A stretch of 64,000 nt of DNA from Clostridia bacterium (GCA_017436645.1 JAFSCR010000001.1:1-64000), one strand, 5' to 3'; shown: positions 1-9,744, numbered from the stretch's first letter. Numbers and translations are program-made. Notes: a model not told the origin generated them from the letters alone.

Positions 1-1
1 A

Positions 2-2302
2 ACGATGCTTTACCTCGTTAAGACCACCGGTGCATACAATGAAATCGCTTACAACAACCCCGGCCCCGCTCACCTTTCCATGGGTCAGGAAGCTTCTGCA
101 GTAGGTCAGGCTTACCTCCTCAATAAGGAAGACTGCATCTTCGGTTCTCACAGAAGCCACGGCGAAATCCTTGCAAAAGGTCTTTCCGCTATCCATAAGC
201 TCGATGAAAAAGAACTGATGGATGACATGACAGGCTTCTTCGATGGCAGAACTTACCGCGTAATCGAAGGCAAGCAGAAGGATAAGTCCAACGTAAAAGA
301 AGTTGCTATGGACTTCCTCCTCTACGGTGCACTTGCTGAAATCTTTGCAAGAGAAACAGGCTTTAACAAAGGTCTCGGCGGCTCCATGCATGCATTCTTC
401 ACACCGTTTGGCATTTACCCCAACAACGCTATCGTTGGTGGTTCCGCTACCGTTGCAATGGGTGGCGCACTCTACAAGCGCGTAAATAAGAAAGACGGCA
501 TCGTAATTTCCAACATCGGTGACGCTTCCATGGGTTGCGGTCCTGTTTGGGAAGCTCTTAACATGGGCTCTATGGACCAGATCCGCACCCTTTGGGAAGA
601 AGGCTTTAATCAGGGTCTTCCCATCATCTTTAACTTCTTCAACAACCTCTACGGCATGGGCGGTCAGACCATCGGTGAAACCATGGCTTACCAGACACTC
701 GCCAGAGTTGGTGCAGGTGTTAACCCCGAACAGATGCATGCAGAACGTGTTGACGGTTACGATCCTCTCGCAGTTATCGATGCAATGCGTCGCAAGATTG
801 CTATCATTAAGGAAGGCAGAGGTCCTGTTCTTCTCGATACACTTACCTACCGTATGGCAGGTCACTCCCCGTCTGACTCCGACAGCTACAGAACGAAGGA
901 AGAAAAAGAAGCATGGGCCAAGCATGACGTTATCGATGCATACAAGAAGAAGCTCGTTACCGCAAAGGTTGCAAAGGCTGAAGAATTCGATGCAATCGAG
1001 TCCGAAATCATTGAGCGCATGACAAAGGTTTACAAGCTCGCTATCGACGAAGAAACCTCTCCCCGCATGAACCTCCATGTAAACCCGAAGGATCTGGAAG
1101 GCATTATGTTCTCCAACCAGAAGGTTGAAAAGATGGACGACAGAGAGCCCGATGTTCTCATGCCCATGGAAGAAAACCCCCGTGTTCAGCAGATTGCACG
1201 CCGCAAGCGTTTTGCATTCGATGAAAACGGCAAGCCCTACACAAAGAATCAGGTATATCAGCTCCGTGATGGTATCTTTGAAGCAATCATCGACAGATTC
1301 TACAAAGATCCTACCCTCATTGCATACGGTGAAGACAACCGTGACTGGGGCGGCGCATTCGCAGTATACCGTGGTCTTACGGAAGCTCTCCCCTACCACC
1401 GCTTCTTTAACTCTCCTATCTCCGAAGCTGCTATCGTAGGTAGCGCAGTAGGTTATGCTATGAGCGGCGGTAGAGTTATCGCAGAACTTATGTACTGCGA
1501 CTTCCTCGGCCGTGCAGGCGACGAAGTACTCAATCAGCTGGCAAAATGGCAGTCCATGAGCGCAGGTATCATTAAGATGCCCGTTGTTCTCCGTGTATCT
1601 GTTGGTTCCAAGTACGGTGCACAGCACTCTCAGGACTGGACCGCAATCGTTTCCCATATCCCCGGCCTTAAGGTTTGCTTCCCTGTAACACCTTACGATG
1701 CTAAGGGTCTTATGGCAAGCGCACTTTCCGGTACTGACCCTGTTGTATTCTTTGAAAGCCAGAGAATTTACGACATCGGTGAACAGTTCCACGAAGGCGG
1801 CGTTCCGGAAGAATACTACGAAATTCCCTTCGGCGAACCCGATGTTAAGCGCGTAGGTTCCGACATCACCATCCGTACAGTAGGTGCAACCCTTTACCGT
1901 GCACTGGATGCTGCTAAGGAACTGGAAGAAAAATACGGCATCTCCGCAGAAGTTATTGACGCTCGTTCTCTCGTACCCTTCAACTACGAAAAGGTACTCG
2001 AATCCGTTAAGAAGACCGGCCGCATCATCCTTGCAAGTGATGCTTGCGAACGTGGTTCCTTCCTTAAGGATATCGCACAGAACATCAGCGAAATGGCATT
2101 TGATTATCTGGATGCTCCCCCGGTTGTTGTGGGTGCTCGCAACTGGATCACACCTTGCCACGAACTGGAAGATGCATTCTTCCCGCAGGCAAGCTGGATT
2201 ATCGATGCAATCAACGAAAAGGTTCTCCCGATTCCCGGCTATGTTGCAGGTCAGAACTTTACGGAAGGCGAAAAGATTCGCCGCAGCCGCGAAGGTGTCT
2301 GA
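2..2302 (+). CDS. TPP-dependent dehydrogenase E1, fused alpha and beta subunits (5' partial)
   Basis: E1 component of a 2-oxoacid- or acetoin-type dehydrogenase: it decarboxylates a 2-oxo substrate on thiamine pyrophosphate and would hand the acyl group to a lipoyl E2. Counting from the ATG at 5, residues about 15-375 are the alpha chain, with the TPP/Mg signature GDASMG (Asp173) and the closing NN pair (213-214). About 410-765 is the beta chain, with [10 protein letters not shown] and the C-terminal transketolase-like domain. In most bacteria these are two proteins; here one frame carries both. The frame is open to the window edge and the family's first conserved helix is missing, so the true start lies to the left. 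No E2 or E3 gene follows; a terminator does. Substrate cannot be fixed from sequence. Confidence 0.85.
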   Translation, partial: TMLYLVKTTGAYNEIAYNNPGPAHLSMGQEASAVGQAYLLNKEDCIFGSHRSHGEILAKGLSAIHKLDEKELMDDMTGFFDGRTYRVIEGKQKDKSNVKEVAMDFLLYGALAEIFARETGFNKGLGGSMHAFFTPFGIYPNNAIVGGSATVAMGGALYKRVNKKDGIVISNIGDASMGCGPVWEALNMGSMDQIRTLWEEGFNQGLPIIFNFFNNLYGMGGQTIGETMAYQTLARVGAGVNPEQMHAERVDGYDPLAVIDAMRRKIAIIKEGRGPVLLDTLTYRMAGHSPSDSDSYRTKEEKEAWAKHDVIDAYKKKLVTAKVAKAEEFDAIESEIIERMTKVYKLAIDEETSPRMNLHVNPKDLEGIMFSNQKVEKMDDREPDVLMPMEENPRVQQIARRKRFAFDENGKPYTKNQVYQLRDGIFEAIIDRFYKDPTLIAYGEDNRDWGGAFAVYRGLTEALPYHRFFNSPISEAAIVGSAVGYAMSGGRVIAELMYCDFLGRAGDEVLNQLAKWQSMSAGIIKMPVVLRVSVGSKYGAQHSQDWTAIVSHIPGLKVCFPVTPYDAKGLMASALSGTDPVVFFESQRIYDIGEQFHEGGVPEEYYEIPFGEPDVKRVGSDITIRTVGATLYRALDAAKELEEKYGISAEVIDARSLVPFNYEKVLESVKKTGRIILASDACERGSFLKDIAQNISEMAFDYLDAPPVVVGARNWITPCHELEDAFFPQASWIIDAINEKVLPIPGYVAGQNFTEGEKIRRSREGV

Positions 2303-2321
2303 TTCTACTGCCAATAAAAAA

Positions 2322-2352
2322 AGAGAGGTTTCCGAAAGGAAACCTCTTTTTT
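2322..2352 (+). terminator. Rho-independent terminator of the E1 gene
   Basis: A perfect 9-bp stem (GAGGTTTCC/GGAAACCTC) with a GAAA loop is followed by a run of six T. An A-run on the other side lets it also end the convergent minus-strand gene. Confidence 0.9.
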
Positions 2353-2755
2353 ATTGTTGTTTATTTGGATAAACCCATTCCCCCGTTTCTGCATCTTTTT
2401 GCAAAACAAGGGCGTAGCCGCCGTCAGGACGGGAAAAGTATATTTCCGTAACATCTTTTGCAAGGGGCAACGTATATTCGCTTTTTGCACCCCATTCACT
2501 GTGCACACCGCCGAAAGTGGCATAGAACTTTAAATAGTGGGGCTTTACACCGCCACCCATATTTTTATACCCCCGTATAAATCCCATGGGCGACATAAGA
2601 CTTGTATGAAGGGTAATTTCCGTGCCGTCTGCATTTATTTCGTAGTGTGTAAGCACCACATCATTCCGCACCACAAAACCGCTACCGATAAAATATGCAC
2701 TTAAAATCAACACGATGAAAAAAATAAGTGCCACCAGCGTTTTTCGTTTTTGCAT
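2351..2755 (-). CDS. Membrane-anchored hypothetical protein
   Basis: 134-residue protein of unknown function. A basic start (MQKRK) and one hydrophobic helix at about residues 7-26 predict an N-terminal anchor or uncleaved signal, with the remaining ~105 residues outside the cell. That part is rich in beta-strand-like alternation and aromatic residues (for example GGYALVLQ), and has no cysteine and no lipobox. The start is supported by GGAGGG six bases upstream. It stands alone between a convergent dehydrogenase and the nhaC-like gene upstream in the same direction. I do not recognise the family. Confidence 0.7.
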   Translation of the reverse strand: MQKRKTLVALIFFIVLILSAYFIGSGFVVRNDVVLTHYEINADGTEITLHTSLMSPMGFIRGYKNMGGGVKPHYLKFYATFGGVHSEWGAKSEYTLPLAKDVTEIYFSRPDGGYALVLQKDAETGEWVYPNKQQ

Positions 2756-2821
2756 ACTTTTCCCTCCTTTTTTTCAGTATAACAAAAAGACGATAAAAAT
2801 GCAAGAATTCGTTTTTAAGGC

Positions 2822-2853
2822 ATAAAAAAACGGGGATGCTGTCGCATCCCCGC
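2822..2853 (-). terminator. Terminator of the nhaC-like gene
   Basis: Stem CGGGGATGC/GCATCCCCG (2831-2852) with a 4-base loop. Read on the minus strand it is followed by seven T, just past the antiporter stop codon. Confidence 0.9.
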
Positions 2854-2863
2854 AATTTGCGTT

Positions 2864-4684
2864 TTATTCCTGTACGGGCTTTTTCGTAATGGCTTTCAAT
2901 ACAAAGAGAGCTGCTACTGTTAAAACAGCGCCAATTGCAAGAAGAACTACGGCATTTGTGAAAAATGCAGCTGCCAAGTACATGACAAAGGAAACCGCCG
3001 CCACCGTAACTGCGTAAGGCATCTGGGTGGAAACGTGGTTTAGGTGATTGCACTGTGCCCCTGCGGAGGACATAATGGTCGTATCGGAAATGGGAGAGCA
3101 GTGGTCGCCGCAAACGGCGCCTGCAAGACATGCCGACATACCGATAATAAGGTATACGCTGTCGCCGGGGAAGATTGCCGTTACAATGGGGATTAAGATA
3201 CCAAAGGTACCCCAGGAAGTACCCGTTGCAAATGCAAGTACACAGGCAACGAGGAAGATAATTGCCGGCAGGAAGTTTGCAAGACCTGCAGCGGCAGAAT
3301 CCATAAGGTTCCCTACAAAGACGTCAGCACCGAGAAGACCTGTCATATTCTTAAGTGCAGTTGCAAAAGTGAGAATCAAAATTGCAGGTACCATTGCAAT
3401 AAAGCCCTTCGGGATACAGCTCATTGCTTCCTTGAAGGTGATAAGCCGTCTTGCCATCAGGTAAATAATGGTAACAACGAGTGCTACAAGTGCGCCCCAG
3501 GGGAGGCCTACGGTAGCATCCGTATTGCCAAAGGCATCAATAAAGCTTGCACCGTCAAAGAAACCGCCAACATAGATAAGACCGATTACGCAAATGATAA
3601 CGAGAATCAGGACGGGCAGGATAAGGTCAATTACACGGCCTTTGGGATTTGCTGTTTCCTTTTCAACGCCTTCAATATCATCCTGACCGGAAGTGTGGAG
3701 GTCGCCCTTATGCATTGCATTGAATTCGTGCAGCTTCATGGGACCAAAGTCAAACTTCATAAGAGTAATTGCAATAATGAATACGAAGGTTAAAAGAGAA
3801 TAGAAGTTATAGGGAATGGCACGGATGAAAAGCTCAATGCCGGAATAGCCTGTTCCCTTAGAAAACTCAGAAACTGCTGCTGCCCAGGAAGAAACGGGCG
3901 CAATCATACAAATGGGTGCTGCCGTTGCATCAATCAGATATGCAAGCTTTGCACGGGAAATCTTATGTCCATCCGTTACAGGGCGCATAACGCTGCCGAC
4001 TGTAAGACAGTTAAAGTAGTCATCAATAAAGATGAGAACGCCTAAAATAAAGGTGGCAATCGCAGCGCCCACACGGGATTTAATATGGGTTTCTGCCCAT
4101 CTGCCGAAGGCTGCCGAGCCGCCTGCATGGTTTACAAGCGCAACCATGGCACCTAAAATTACAAGGAAGATAAAGATGCCGGCTGTACCGGACACTGCTG
4201 CAATAAGGCCTTCGTTGATAACACCGTCAAGTGCTTTGACGGGATGCCAGTTAAAGGTTAAAAGACCACCTAAAAGAATACCAACAAAGAGGGAAGAATA
4301 CACTTCCTTTGTGATAAGTGCCAGCGCAATCGCTACGAGCGGCGGCAGAAGTGCCATAAAGGTAGAATAGTAATTACTGTCTGCGGGGACTTCGCCTTTG
4401 CCTTCACAGGTTTCACATACCACTTTTTTGCTGCTCAGTTCTTCTGTTTCCTGTACAGCTAAAAGGGTAACCGTTCCTTCGCCTTCACAGGTGCCGCAGT
4501 CTTCACCATCTACACTGCCTGCACCGCTGCAATCCGCACAGGGAAAAGCATGGAAATAGCCTCTGCCTTCGCAGTCCGCACAAGATACGGTTGCATCGTT
4601 TGTTTTTACGAGAAAAGCACCTATGGCTACAATTGCAAATACAAGGATAATTGCAATTGCTTTGCCTAATACTCCTTTTTTCAT
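2864..4684 (-). CDS. NhaC-family Na+/H+ antiporter with N-terminal DnaJ-like zinc-finger module
   Basis: Polytopic transporter of the NhaC superfamily (PF03553), expected to exchange protons for sodium or an organic substrate. After a signal-anchor helix (about 7-27) come four CxxCxGxG motifs (CADCEGRG, CADCSGAG, CGTCEGEG, CETCEGKG) at about residues 35-100, the pattern that binds two zinc ions in DnaJ. About 490 residues of membrane protein follow, including the conserved FIDDYFN and APVSSWAA segments. The start is taken at 4684, where GGAGGG precedes ATG by five bases; an in-frame ATG at 4723 has no ribosome site. By the positive-inside trend the cysteine module would lie outside the cytoplasm. 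The fusion is unusual and its role is unknown. Confidence 0.85.
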   Translation of the reverse strand: MKKGVLGKAIAIILVFAIVAIGAFLVKTNDATVSCADCEGRGYFHAFPCADCSGAGSVDGEDCGTCEGEGTVTLLAVQETEELSSKKVVCETCEGKGEVPADSNYYSTFMALLPPLVAIALALITKEVYSSLFVGILLGGLLTFNWHPVKALDGVINEGLIAAVSGTAGIFIFLVILGAMVALVNHAGGSAAFGRWAETHIKSRVGAAIATFILGVLIFIDDYFNCLTVGSVMRPVTDGHKISRAKLAYLIDATAAPICMIAPVSSWAAAVSEFSKGTGYSGIELFIRAIPYNFYSLLTFVFIIAITLMKFDFGPMKLHEFNAMHKGDLHTSGQDDIEGVEKETANPKGRVIDLILPVLILVIICVIGLIYVGGFFDGASFIDAFGNTDATVGLPWGALVALVVTIIYLMARRLITFKEAMSCIPKGFIAMVPAILILTFATALKNMTGLLGADVFVGNLMDSAAAGLANFLPAIIFLVACVLAFATGTSWGTFGILIPIVTAIFPGDSVYLIIGMSACLAGAVCGDHCSPISDTTIMSSAGAQCNHLNHVSTQMPYAVTVAAVSFVMYLAAAFFTNAVVLLAIGAVLTVAALFVLKAITKKPVQE

Positions 4685-4753
4685 AAAAACCCTCCTTTTT
4701 CTTCTTTTCTTTTGTGTACCCATTTTTTGTCGAAAATAGTAACACTTAAAAGT

Positions 4754-4783
4754 ATGTTACCATATTTTGAAGGTTTGTGTCAA
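4754..4783 (-). promoter_or_regulatory. Promoter of the nhaC-like gene
   Basis: Minus-strand TTGACA, 18-base spacer, TAACAT, about 70 bases upstream of the antiporter start. Confidence 0.6.
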
Positions 4784-4801
4784 TAGAAATTCCTTTTTTT
4801 A

Positions 4802-4830
4802 TTGCTATGAGCGTGAAAATATGATAAAAT
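4802..4830 (+). promoter_or_regulatory. Promoter of the flavoprotein gene
   Basis: TTGCTA, 17-base spacer, TAAAAT, just upstream of the ribosome site AAAGGAG. Confidence 0.55.
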
Positions 4831-4858
4831 AGAAAAAAATCGCAAAGGAGAATCCGGT

Positions 4859-6034
4859 ATGTACGATACCGCAATCATCGGCGGCGGTGCCTCCGGCCTT
4901 GCGGCAGCTATTATGGCCGCACGGCGGGGAAAATCCGTCCTTTTACTGGAACGGCTACCCCGAGTGGGTAAAAAAATATTATCGACAGGAAACGGACGGT
5001 GCAACATTACAAACGCCCAAATCTCGCCCGAAAACTATCACGGCACGGATGCTTCTTTTTCAAAAGAAGCACTTTCGAAGTTCCCGGTTTCGGAAACCAT
5101 GGCTTTTTTTGCTTCACTCGGTCTTCCCCTTTGGGAAGGTGAAAACGGAAAGCTTTACCCCAAAAGCCTGCAAGCCACGTCTGTTCTGGACCTGATGCGG
5201 TTGGAGCTTACACGTCTGGGTGTTGCGGAAACGGTGGATACAAATATCGTTTCTCTATCTAAAAAAGGAGATGGCTTCCTCCTGAAAAGTGAGGATGGCA
5301 GGTCTTTCTCTTCCAAAAACGTGATTTGTGCCTTTGGCGGCAAGGCGGCACCTTCTATGGGTACGGACGGCGCCGGCTATTCTCTTTTAACGAAAATGGG
5401 GCACAAGCTTATAAAGCCTCTCCCCTCTCTTTGTCAATTAAAAACAGAAAACCCCATGCGTGCCTTAAAAGGCGTAAAGCACGAAGGGGAAGCAGCAATT
5501 TATATTGACGGCAAAGCGGTAAGGACAACGAAAGGCGAAATCCTCTTTACCGATTACGGTATTTCCGGTCCGCCCGTTTTTAATTTATCCCGTATGGCTT
5601 CCGAAGGGATCAGCACAGGCAGAAAGGTAACCGTTTCATTAAATCTCATGCCTGAATACACGGAAGACGGCATTTTTGCAATGCTCCGAAAAAGAAGGCA
5701 GGCCCTTCCACATCTTGACGGGGAAAGCTTTTTATACGGCATGCTGCCAAAACTACTGGGAAGAGAAGTTTTAAAGCGTGCCAAAAATGACAGGGAGCTT
5801 GCCTATCTTCTTCATAGTTTCCCGCTTACCGTTTCCGGCGTTATGCCCTGGGCAAATGCACAGGTGACGGCAGGGGGCATTGATACAAAGGACGTAAACC
5901 CCCAGACGATGGAATCCCGTCTTGTACCGGGGCTTTACCTTATTGGTGAACTTCTCGATGTGGACGGGGACTGTGGCGGCTATAACCTCCAATGGGCGTG
6001 GAGTAGTGCATATATGGCGGCAAATGCAATATAA
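4859..6034 (+). CDS. NAD(P)/FAD-dependent oxidoreductase, BaiN/YhiN (HI0933-like) family
   Basis: 391-residue flavoprotein. The N-terminus has the FAD Rossmann fold with GGGASGLAAAI at residues 8-18. The conserved FAD segment of the family (GGYNLQWAWSSAY) is at the C-terminus, and TGNGRCNITN sits near residue 42. Length and motifs fit the HI0933/YhiN group, some members of which (BaiN) reduce bile-acid intermediates, though most have no known substrate. ATG at 4859 has AAAGGAG upstream. Single gene between its own promoter and a bidirectional terminator. The substrate is not predictable. Confidence 0.88.
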   Translation: MYDTAIIGGGASGLAAAIMAARRGKSVLLLERLPRVGKKILSTGNGRCNITNAQISPENYHGTDASFSKEALSKFPVSETMAFFASLGLPLWEGENGKLYPKSLQATSVLDLMRLELTRLGVAETVDTNIVSLSKKGDGFLLKSEDGRSFSSKNVICAFGGKAAPSMGTDGAGYSLLTKMGHKLIKPLPSLCQLKTENPMRALKGVKHEGEAAIYIDGKAVRTTKGEILFTDYGISGPPVFNLSRMASEGISTGRKVTVSLNLMPEYTEDGIFAMLRKRRQALPHLDGESFLYGMLPKLLGREVLKRAKNDRELAYLLHSFPLTVSGVMPWANAQVTAGGIDTKDVNPQTMESRLVPGLYLIGELLDVDGDCGGYNLQWAWSSAYMAANAI

Positions 6035-6040
6035 ACATAA

Positions 6041-6066
6041 AAGGACTGCAAGTCGCAGTCCTTTTT
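6041..6066 (+). terminator. Bidirectional terminator between flavoprotein and PIG-L genes
   Basis: Stem GGACTGC/GCAGTCC with loop AAGTC; five T follow on the plus strand and TTTTAT on the minus strand. Confidence 0.85.
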
Positions 6067-6068
6067 GT

Positions 6069-6773
6069 TTACGGTAAAAGTCTGTATGTACGAAGTCTGC
6101 CTGATGCAAGGCAAGGCGTAAATCCTTCTGCATATTTTACGCCGCACTGGGTGCCACGGGCCGCTGCCTGCTTTCTCTGCTCGACAATGACATCGTAGCC
6201 GTCATGCTCCCGAAGCCATACAACCTGACTTTCGTGACACGCCATCATTTTTTCTTTTGTATCCATTTCGTCTGTAATATCCACGTATTCCGTGGGAATC
6301 ATGTTGACACCCCAATCGCAATCCGCATAATAAAGCGGGGCAAGGTCCACCGCTTCGCCTGCTTCCGGCATAAAATGGGGAACGGTAGCGTCAAAGGACG
6401 CTTTAAAAACGAGCCGTTCCGTTTCTCTGTGGTCGGAGCAATAATCATTCGGGTGGTGGGTAATGATAAGGTCCGGCTTTTCTTCGCGAATAATGCGAAC
6501 GAGCTTTCTGACATGTTCCATATTAGCACTATTAATTGTCAAATCATCTATATCCGCCGTTACGGATTTAAAGCCTGCGACATCACAAGCCTTTTGGGCT
6601 TCTTTTCGTCTTATGGCACGAAGCTCTTCGGGCATAATGGAATAGTGCCCCATATTGCCGTTGGCCACATTGCAAACGGTTACATCGTGTCCTGCTTTTT
6701 TATATTTTAAAAGCGTACCGCCACAGGTAAGCTCCATATCGTCCGGATGACAGATAATTGCTAAAACTTTCAT
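6069..6773 (-). CDS. PIG-L (LmbE-like) family deacetylase
   Basis: Zinc-dependent N-deacetylase of the PIG-L/LmbE fold, which removes acetyl groups from GlcNAc-containing substrates. The zinc motif HPDD is at residues 9-12 and the downstream metal histidine is in SDHRET; THHPND is also present. Start set at 6773 (MKVLAIICHPDD), with AAGGAAT upstream; the longer frame would need a TTG start with no ribosome site. About 234 residues, normal for the family. It lies 64 bases downstream of the MATE gene on the same strand and could share its transcript. The natural substrate is unknown. Confidence 0.85.
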   Translation of the reverse strand: MKVLAIICHPDDMELTCGGTLLKYKKAGHDVTVCNVANGNMGHYSIMPEELRAIRRKEAQKACDVAGFKSVTADIDDLTINSANMEHVRKLVRIIREEKPDLIITHHPNDYCSDHRETERLVFKASFDATVPHFMPEAGEAVDLAPLYYADCDWGVNMIPTEYVDITDEMDTKEKMMACHESQVVWLREHDGYDVIVEQRKQAAARGTQCGVKYAEGFTPCLASGRLRTYRLLP

Positions 6774-6836
6774 AAATATGTATTCCTTTCTTATATTCAA
6801 AGTAATTATATCATACTGCCGCCCTTTTGTAAAGCC

Positions 6837-8219
6837 TTAATTTATATGGTGGTGATGTATAATACGAAAATGAAAATGCTTGCCCTCGAGATGGCGCATG
6901 TATATGATATAGGCTACAGAAAGCGTAAGAATGGAAAGAATCCAGCCGACGGGCCAGACCGTATATAAAAACGTAAGGTTCGGGCAAAGGGGATAAATGG
7001 CGTACACCCACACAAAGCGGAAAAGGCACATATAAACGAGGGTGGCCACAGTTGGCAGAATGGGTTTTGCCATTCCCTTTAAAACACCGCCCATGACTTC
7101 GTTAATGCCGCAAATGAAATATGTACTGGAAATAATAATCATCTTCTGTCTGGAATATGCAATAACTGCGGGCGAAGAAGACATCAGGGACGAAAGAGAA
7201 CCGGAGAAAATTGCAGACAAAGACCCAAAGGTTGCCCCGAAAAGCACTGTAATGAAGATGGCGCTCCAGAGCGTCTTTTTCACACGTTCAACATTCCCTG
7301 CCCCCATATTCTGGGCAACATAAGGAATGGTGGCAAGAGACGGCGCACACGAAATCTGATAGAGAATGCCGTCAAAATTATTGGCAATGGCGATGCCGGT
7401 GGTGGCATCGGCACCGTAGCTGTTGACAACGGATGTAATGACAACATTGGCAAGAGAATAAAGGGCGCTTTGCATCCCTGCCGGAAGGCCGATATATAAA
7501 ATCTCTTTCATTTCGGGTATGGAAAGTCTTATGGATTTCATGCGGACAGGCGGAATATCTTTGTTTTTCCGGATTGCACCGATGGAAAGAATGAGGGCAA
7601 TGCCTTGCGAAAGAATCGTCGCCAGTGCTACGCCTTCCACGGAAAAATGGAATACCCGCACGAACACGAGGTTGGCGCAAACCTTAATAACACCTGCCAG
7701 GAGCAGAAAGTACATCGGTCTTTTCGTATCCCCTGCCGCACGGAGAATCGAAGCACAAAAATTATACAGCATTAAAATGGGAACACCATAAAAATAAATC
7801 TTAAAATAAGTTGTTGCCCGTGGCAGAAGGCTTTCGGGACAATTCATCCACGAAAGGAAGGTTTTCGCAAAGGTGGTACCGATAATAAGAAGAAGAAATC
7901 CGCCTAAAAGGGCGAGTGCAAAAGCGGTATGTACTGCTTTTTCGGTGCTTTCCCCGTCCTTTGCACCAATTCGTTTTGCCACGGCAACATTGGCACCTGC
8001 GGCAATGCCGATGAGGAGGCTTGTGCAGAGCGTAATGAGCGTACCGCACGCCCCCACGGCGCCAACGGCACTCTCGTCGGAAAAATTTTTGAGAACGGTC
8101 ATGTCAACAATATTAAAAAGCGTCTGAAACACATTCATGACCATAATGGGAATAGTAAGACGAAGCAGCCCTTTTGTTATAGGCCCTGAAAGCATATCCA
8201 CTTTTGTACCGTTTCGCAT
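6837..8219 (-). CDS. MATE-family multidrug efflux transporter
   Basis: 460-residue inner-membrane protein with about 12 hydrophobic helices, of the multi-antimicrobial extrusion family. Such proteins export drugs or metabolites using a sodium or proton gradient. The N-terminal GPITKGLLRLTIPIMVMN and the IADMTVL-like IVDMTVLKNFS segment are typical of the NorM/DinF-type family. GGGAGGA lies eight bases before the ATG. It diverges from the AraC regulator at 8345, separated by 125 bases, so regulation by that protein is possible but unproven. Confidence 0.88.
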   Translation of the reverse strand: MRNGTKVDMLSGPITKGLLRLTIPIMVMNVFQTLFNIVDMTVLKNFSDESAVGAVGACGTLITLCTSLLIGIAAGANVAVAKRIGAKDGESTEKAVHTAFALALLGGFLLLIIGTTFAKTFLSWMNCPESLLPRATTYFKIYFYGVPILMLYNFCASILRAAGDTKRPMYFLLLAGVIKVCANLVFVRVFHFSVEGVALATILSQGIALILSIGAIRKNKDIPPVRMKSIRLSIPEMKEILYIGLPAGMQSALYSLANVVITSVVNSYGADATTGIAIANNFDGILYQISCAPSLATIPYVAQNMGAGNVERVKKTLWSAIFITVLFGATFGSLSAIFSGSLSSLMSSSPAVIAYSRQKMIIISSTYFICGINEVMGGVLKGMAKPILPTVATLVYMCLFRFVWVYAIYPLCPNLTFLYTVWPVGWILSILTLSVAYIIYMRHLEGKHFHFRIIHHHHIN

Positions 8220-8298
8220 TTTTCTTCCTCCCTGTTTTCATAACAGAATCAGTATAGCACCTTTTTCGAAAAGGAAGTATGTTTTTTTCGAAATAGAC

Positions 8299-8327
8299 TT
8301 GCACAAAAGATAGATTTTTTATATAAT
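8299..8327 (+). promoter_or_regulatory. Promoter of the AraC-type regulator gene
   Basis: TTGCAC, 17-base spacer, TATAAT, 17 bases before the ATG. Upstream, around 8262-8277, is a palindrome CCTTTTTCGAAAAGG that could be an operator shared with the MATE gene. Confidence 0.7.
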
Positions 8328-8344
8328 GGACGGGAGGTGAGTTT

Positions 8345-9058
8345 ATGGAGTATTTAATTGGCACCGTTTCCAATGCCACGCCCAAGCACAACCATCGTAA
8401 TTATGAAATCATCTATTATGCGGAAGGCTGTGGCACAGTTTGCACAGGAGATAGAACTTTTTCCATTTCTGCCGGCCAAATTATGATTGTGACCCCCGGC
8501 ACCACCCACGAAGCCTTATGCGACGGGGAATTTAAGCGGTATTATATTTCCGGGGACCTTTCCCGTTATTTTGCACTTTCCGCACCTACTTTGATTTCGG
8601 ACAATCCGCAAAAGGATGGCTTGTTCTTTTCTGAAATGCTTTATAAAAACAGAAATGAAAATCCGGAATACGTTTCCGCCCTCGTCAATGCCTACATGCA
8701 TTTTCTAATGCAAAGCATAAAAACGGATACAGAAATTGCAGGAATTATCAGGACCATTGCAGATACCATCACGGATACTTTTTATGACTCTAAAATTGAC
8801 CTTACGCTTCTTCTTCAAAAAAGCGGGTATGCGGAGGACTATATTCGAGCCGCCTTTAAAAAACACACAGGGAAAACGCCCACACGGTTTCTGACGGAAA
8901 CGAGAATTCGCCACGCCTGTTTTTTAATCGACACCTATAAAAAAACTCTTACTCTTTCCGAAATTGCCGAGAAATGCGGCTATACGGATTATGTATATTT
9001 CTCAAGGCGATTTAAAGAAATTATGGGTTTATCCCCCAAAAAATATGCGGCACTATAA
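8345..9058 (+). CDS. AraC-family transcriptional regulator
   Basis: 237-residue regulator. An N-terminal cupin-like effector domain (about 1-110; KHNHRNYEIIYYAEG, then PGTTHEA) is followed by two helix-turn-helix units at about 135-237, ending with the family signature around YTDYVYFSRRFKEIMGLSPKKY. Proteins of this layout usually sense a small molecule and activate nearby transport or catabolic genes. The very strong ribosome site GGGAGGTGA fixes the start. It is divergent from the MATE gene, its most likely target. Confidence 0.88.
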   Translation: MEYLIGTVSNATPKHNHRNYEIIYYAEGCGTVCTGDRTFSISAGQIMIVTPGTTHEALCDGEFKRYYISGDLSRYFALSAPTLISDNPQKDGLFFSEMLYKNRNENPEYVSALVNAYMHFLMQSIKTDTEIAGIIRTIADTITDTFYDSKIDLTLLLQKSGYAEDYIRAAFKKHTGKTPTRFLTETRIRHACFLIDTYKKTLTLSEIAEKCGYTDYVYFSRRFKEIMGLSPKKYAAL

Positions 9059-9074
9059 TTAGCGCCGCTTTTTT
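9047..9074 (+). terminator. Terminator of the AraC-type gene
   Basis: GCGGC/GCCGC stem overlapping the last codons, followed by six T; it also separates the gene from the convergent tetR. Confidence 0.65.
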
Positions 9075-9624
9075 ATACTGCAAGGAAAAAGTATTCTGCA
9101 ATAATTTCGGGGGATTCTATAAGGCCGTTATCCACCCACCATCTGACCGTTTCAATAAAAGTATAAGAAACGTGGTTTGCCCAGAAATCCAAAGGCAACT
9201 TTTCATCCTTCCGCTTTGAAAAAAGCGGAAGCTGCGTTTGTGTCAGTTTATTGAGGTTTTCCCTGAAATACCGTAAAAACACCTCATTATTACGGGAAGA
9301 TAAAAGGTCCAGGATATGGTTGTCATTTTTATAAAGATGCCTGAAAAGATGCAGATATACGGAATCGTGTTCATCACAGTTAAAGATGTGCCTGTGCGGA
9401 ACAGGGGTATCCCCAAGGGAATCGAAAATGTGGCAGAACAGTTCCTCGCAGAGTTCTTTTAAAAGGAAGTCCTTTGTTTCAAAATGGGCGTAAAACGTGG
9501 CCCTTCCCACATCTGCCTTTTCAATAATCTCACCCACGGTGATTTTATCAAATTCTTTTTTAGATAATAAAAGCGTAAAGGCACTGAATATTGCCTCTCT
9601 CGTTTTTCTTTGCCGTCTGTCCAT
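9073..9624 (-). CDS. TetR/AcrR-family transcriptional repressor
   Basis: 183-residue repressor. The N-terminal helix-turn-helix covers about residues 5-50 (ITVGEIIEKADVGRATFYAHF), and the C-terminal ligand-binding domain resembles the TetR_C_7-like group (HFxxKxxLL then a WW-containing last helix). Start chosen at 9624 because GGAGGG lies four bases upstream; the longer frame to 9663 has none. It is transcribed divergently from the cation efflux gene, and a palindrome lies in its own promoter, so autoregulation and control of the transporter are likely. The ligand is unknown, perhaps a metal given the neighbour. Confidence 0.87.
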   Translation of the reverse strand: MDRRQRKTREAIFSAFTLLLSKKEFDKITVGEIIEKADVGRATFYAHFETKDFLLKELCEELFCHIFDSLGDTPVPHRHIFNCDEHDSVYLHLFRHLYKNDNHILDLLSSRNNEVFLRYFRENLNKLTQTQLPLFSKRKDEKLPLDFWANHVSYTFIETVRWWVDNGLIESPEIIAEYFFLAV

Positions 9625-9684
9625 AGTCCCTCCGTACAGTTTTCCTTTTTTGTTCCGTATCATACAGAGAAAGCCGTTTATATG

Positions 9685-9713
9685 TTGCTTTTCTTAAAAT
9701 ACATTCATATAAT
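9685..9713 (+). promoter_or_regulatory. Promoter of the cation efflux gene
   Basis: TTGCTT, 17-base spacer, TATAAT. The half-site TGATACA begins on the last base of the -10 box (9713-9719), so a bound TetR-type protein would block it. Confidence 0.7.
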
Positions 9714-9744
9714 GATACAGAACAATATGTTCGGTACTGAATGT

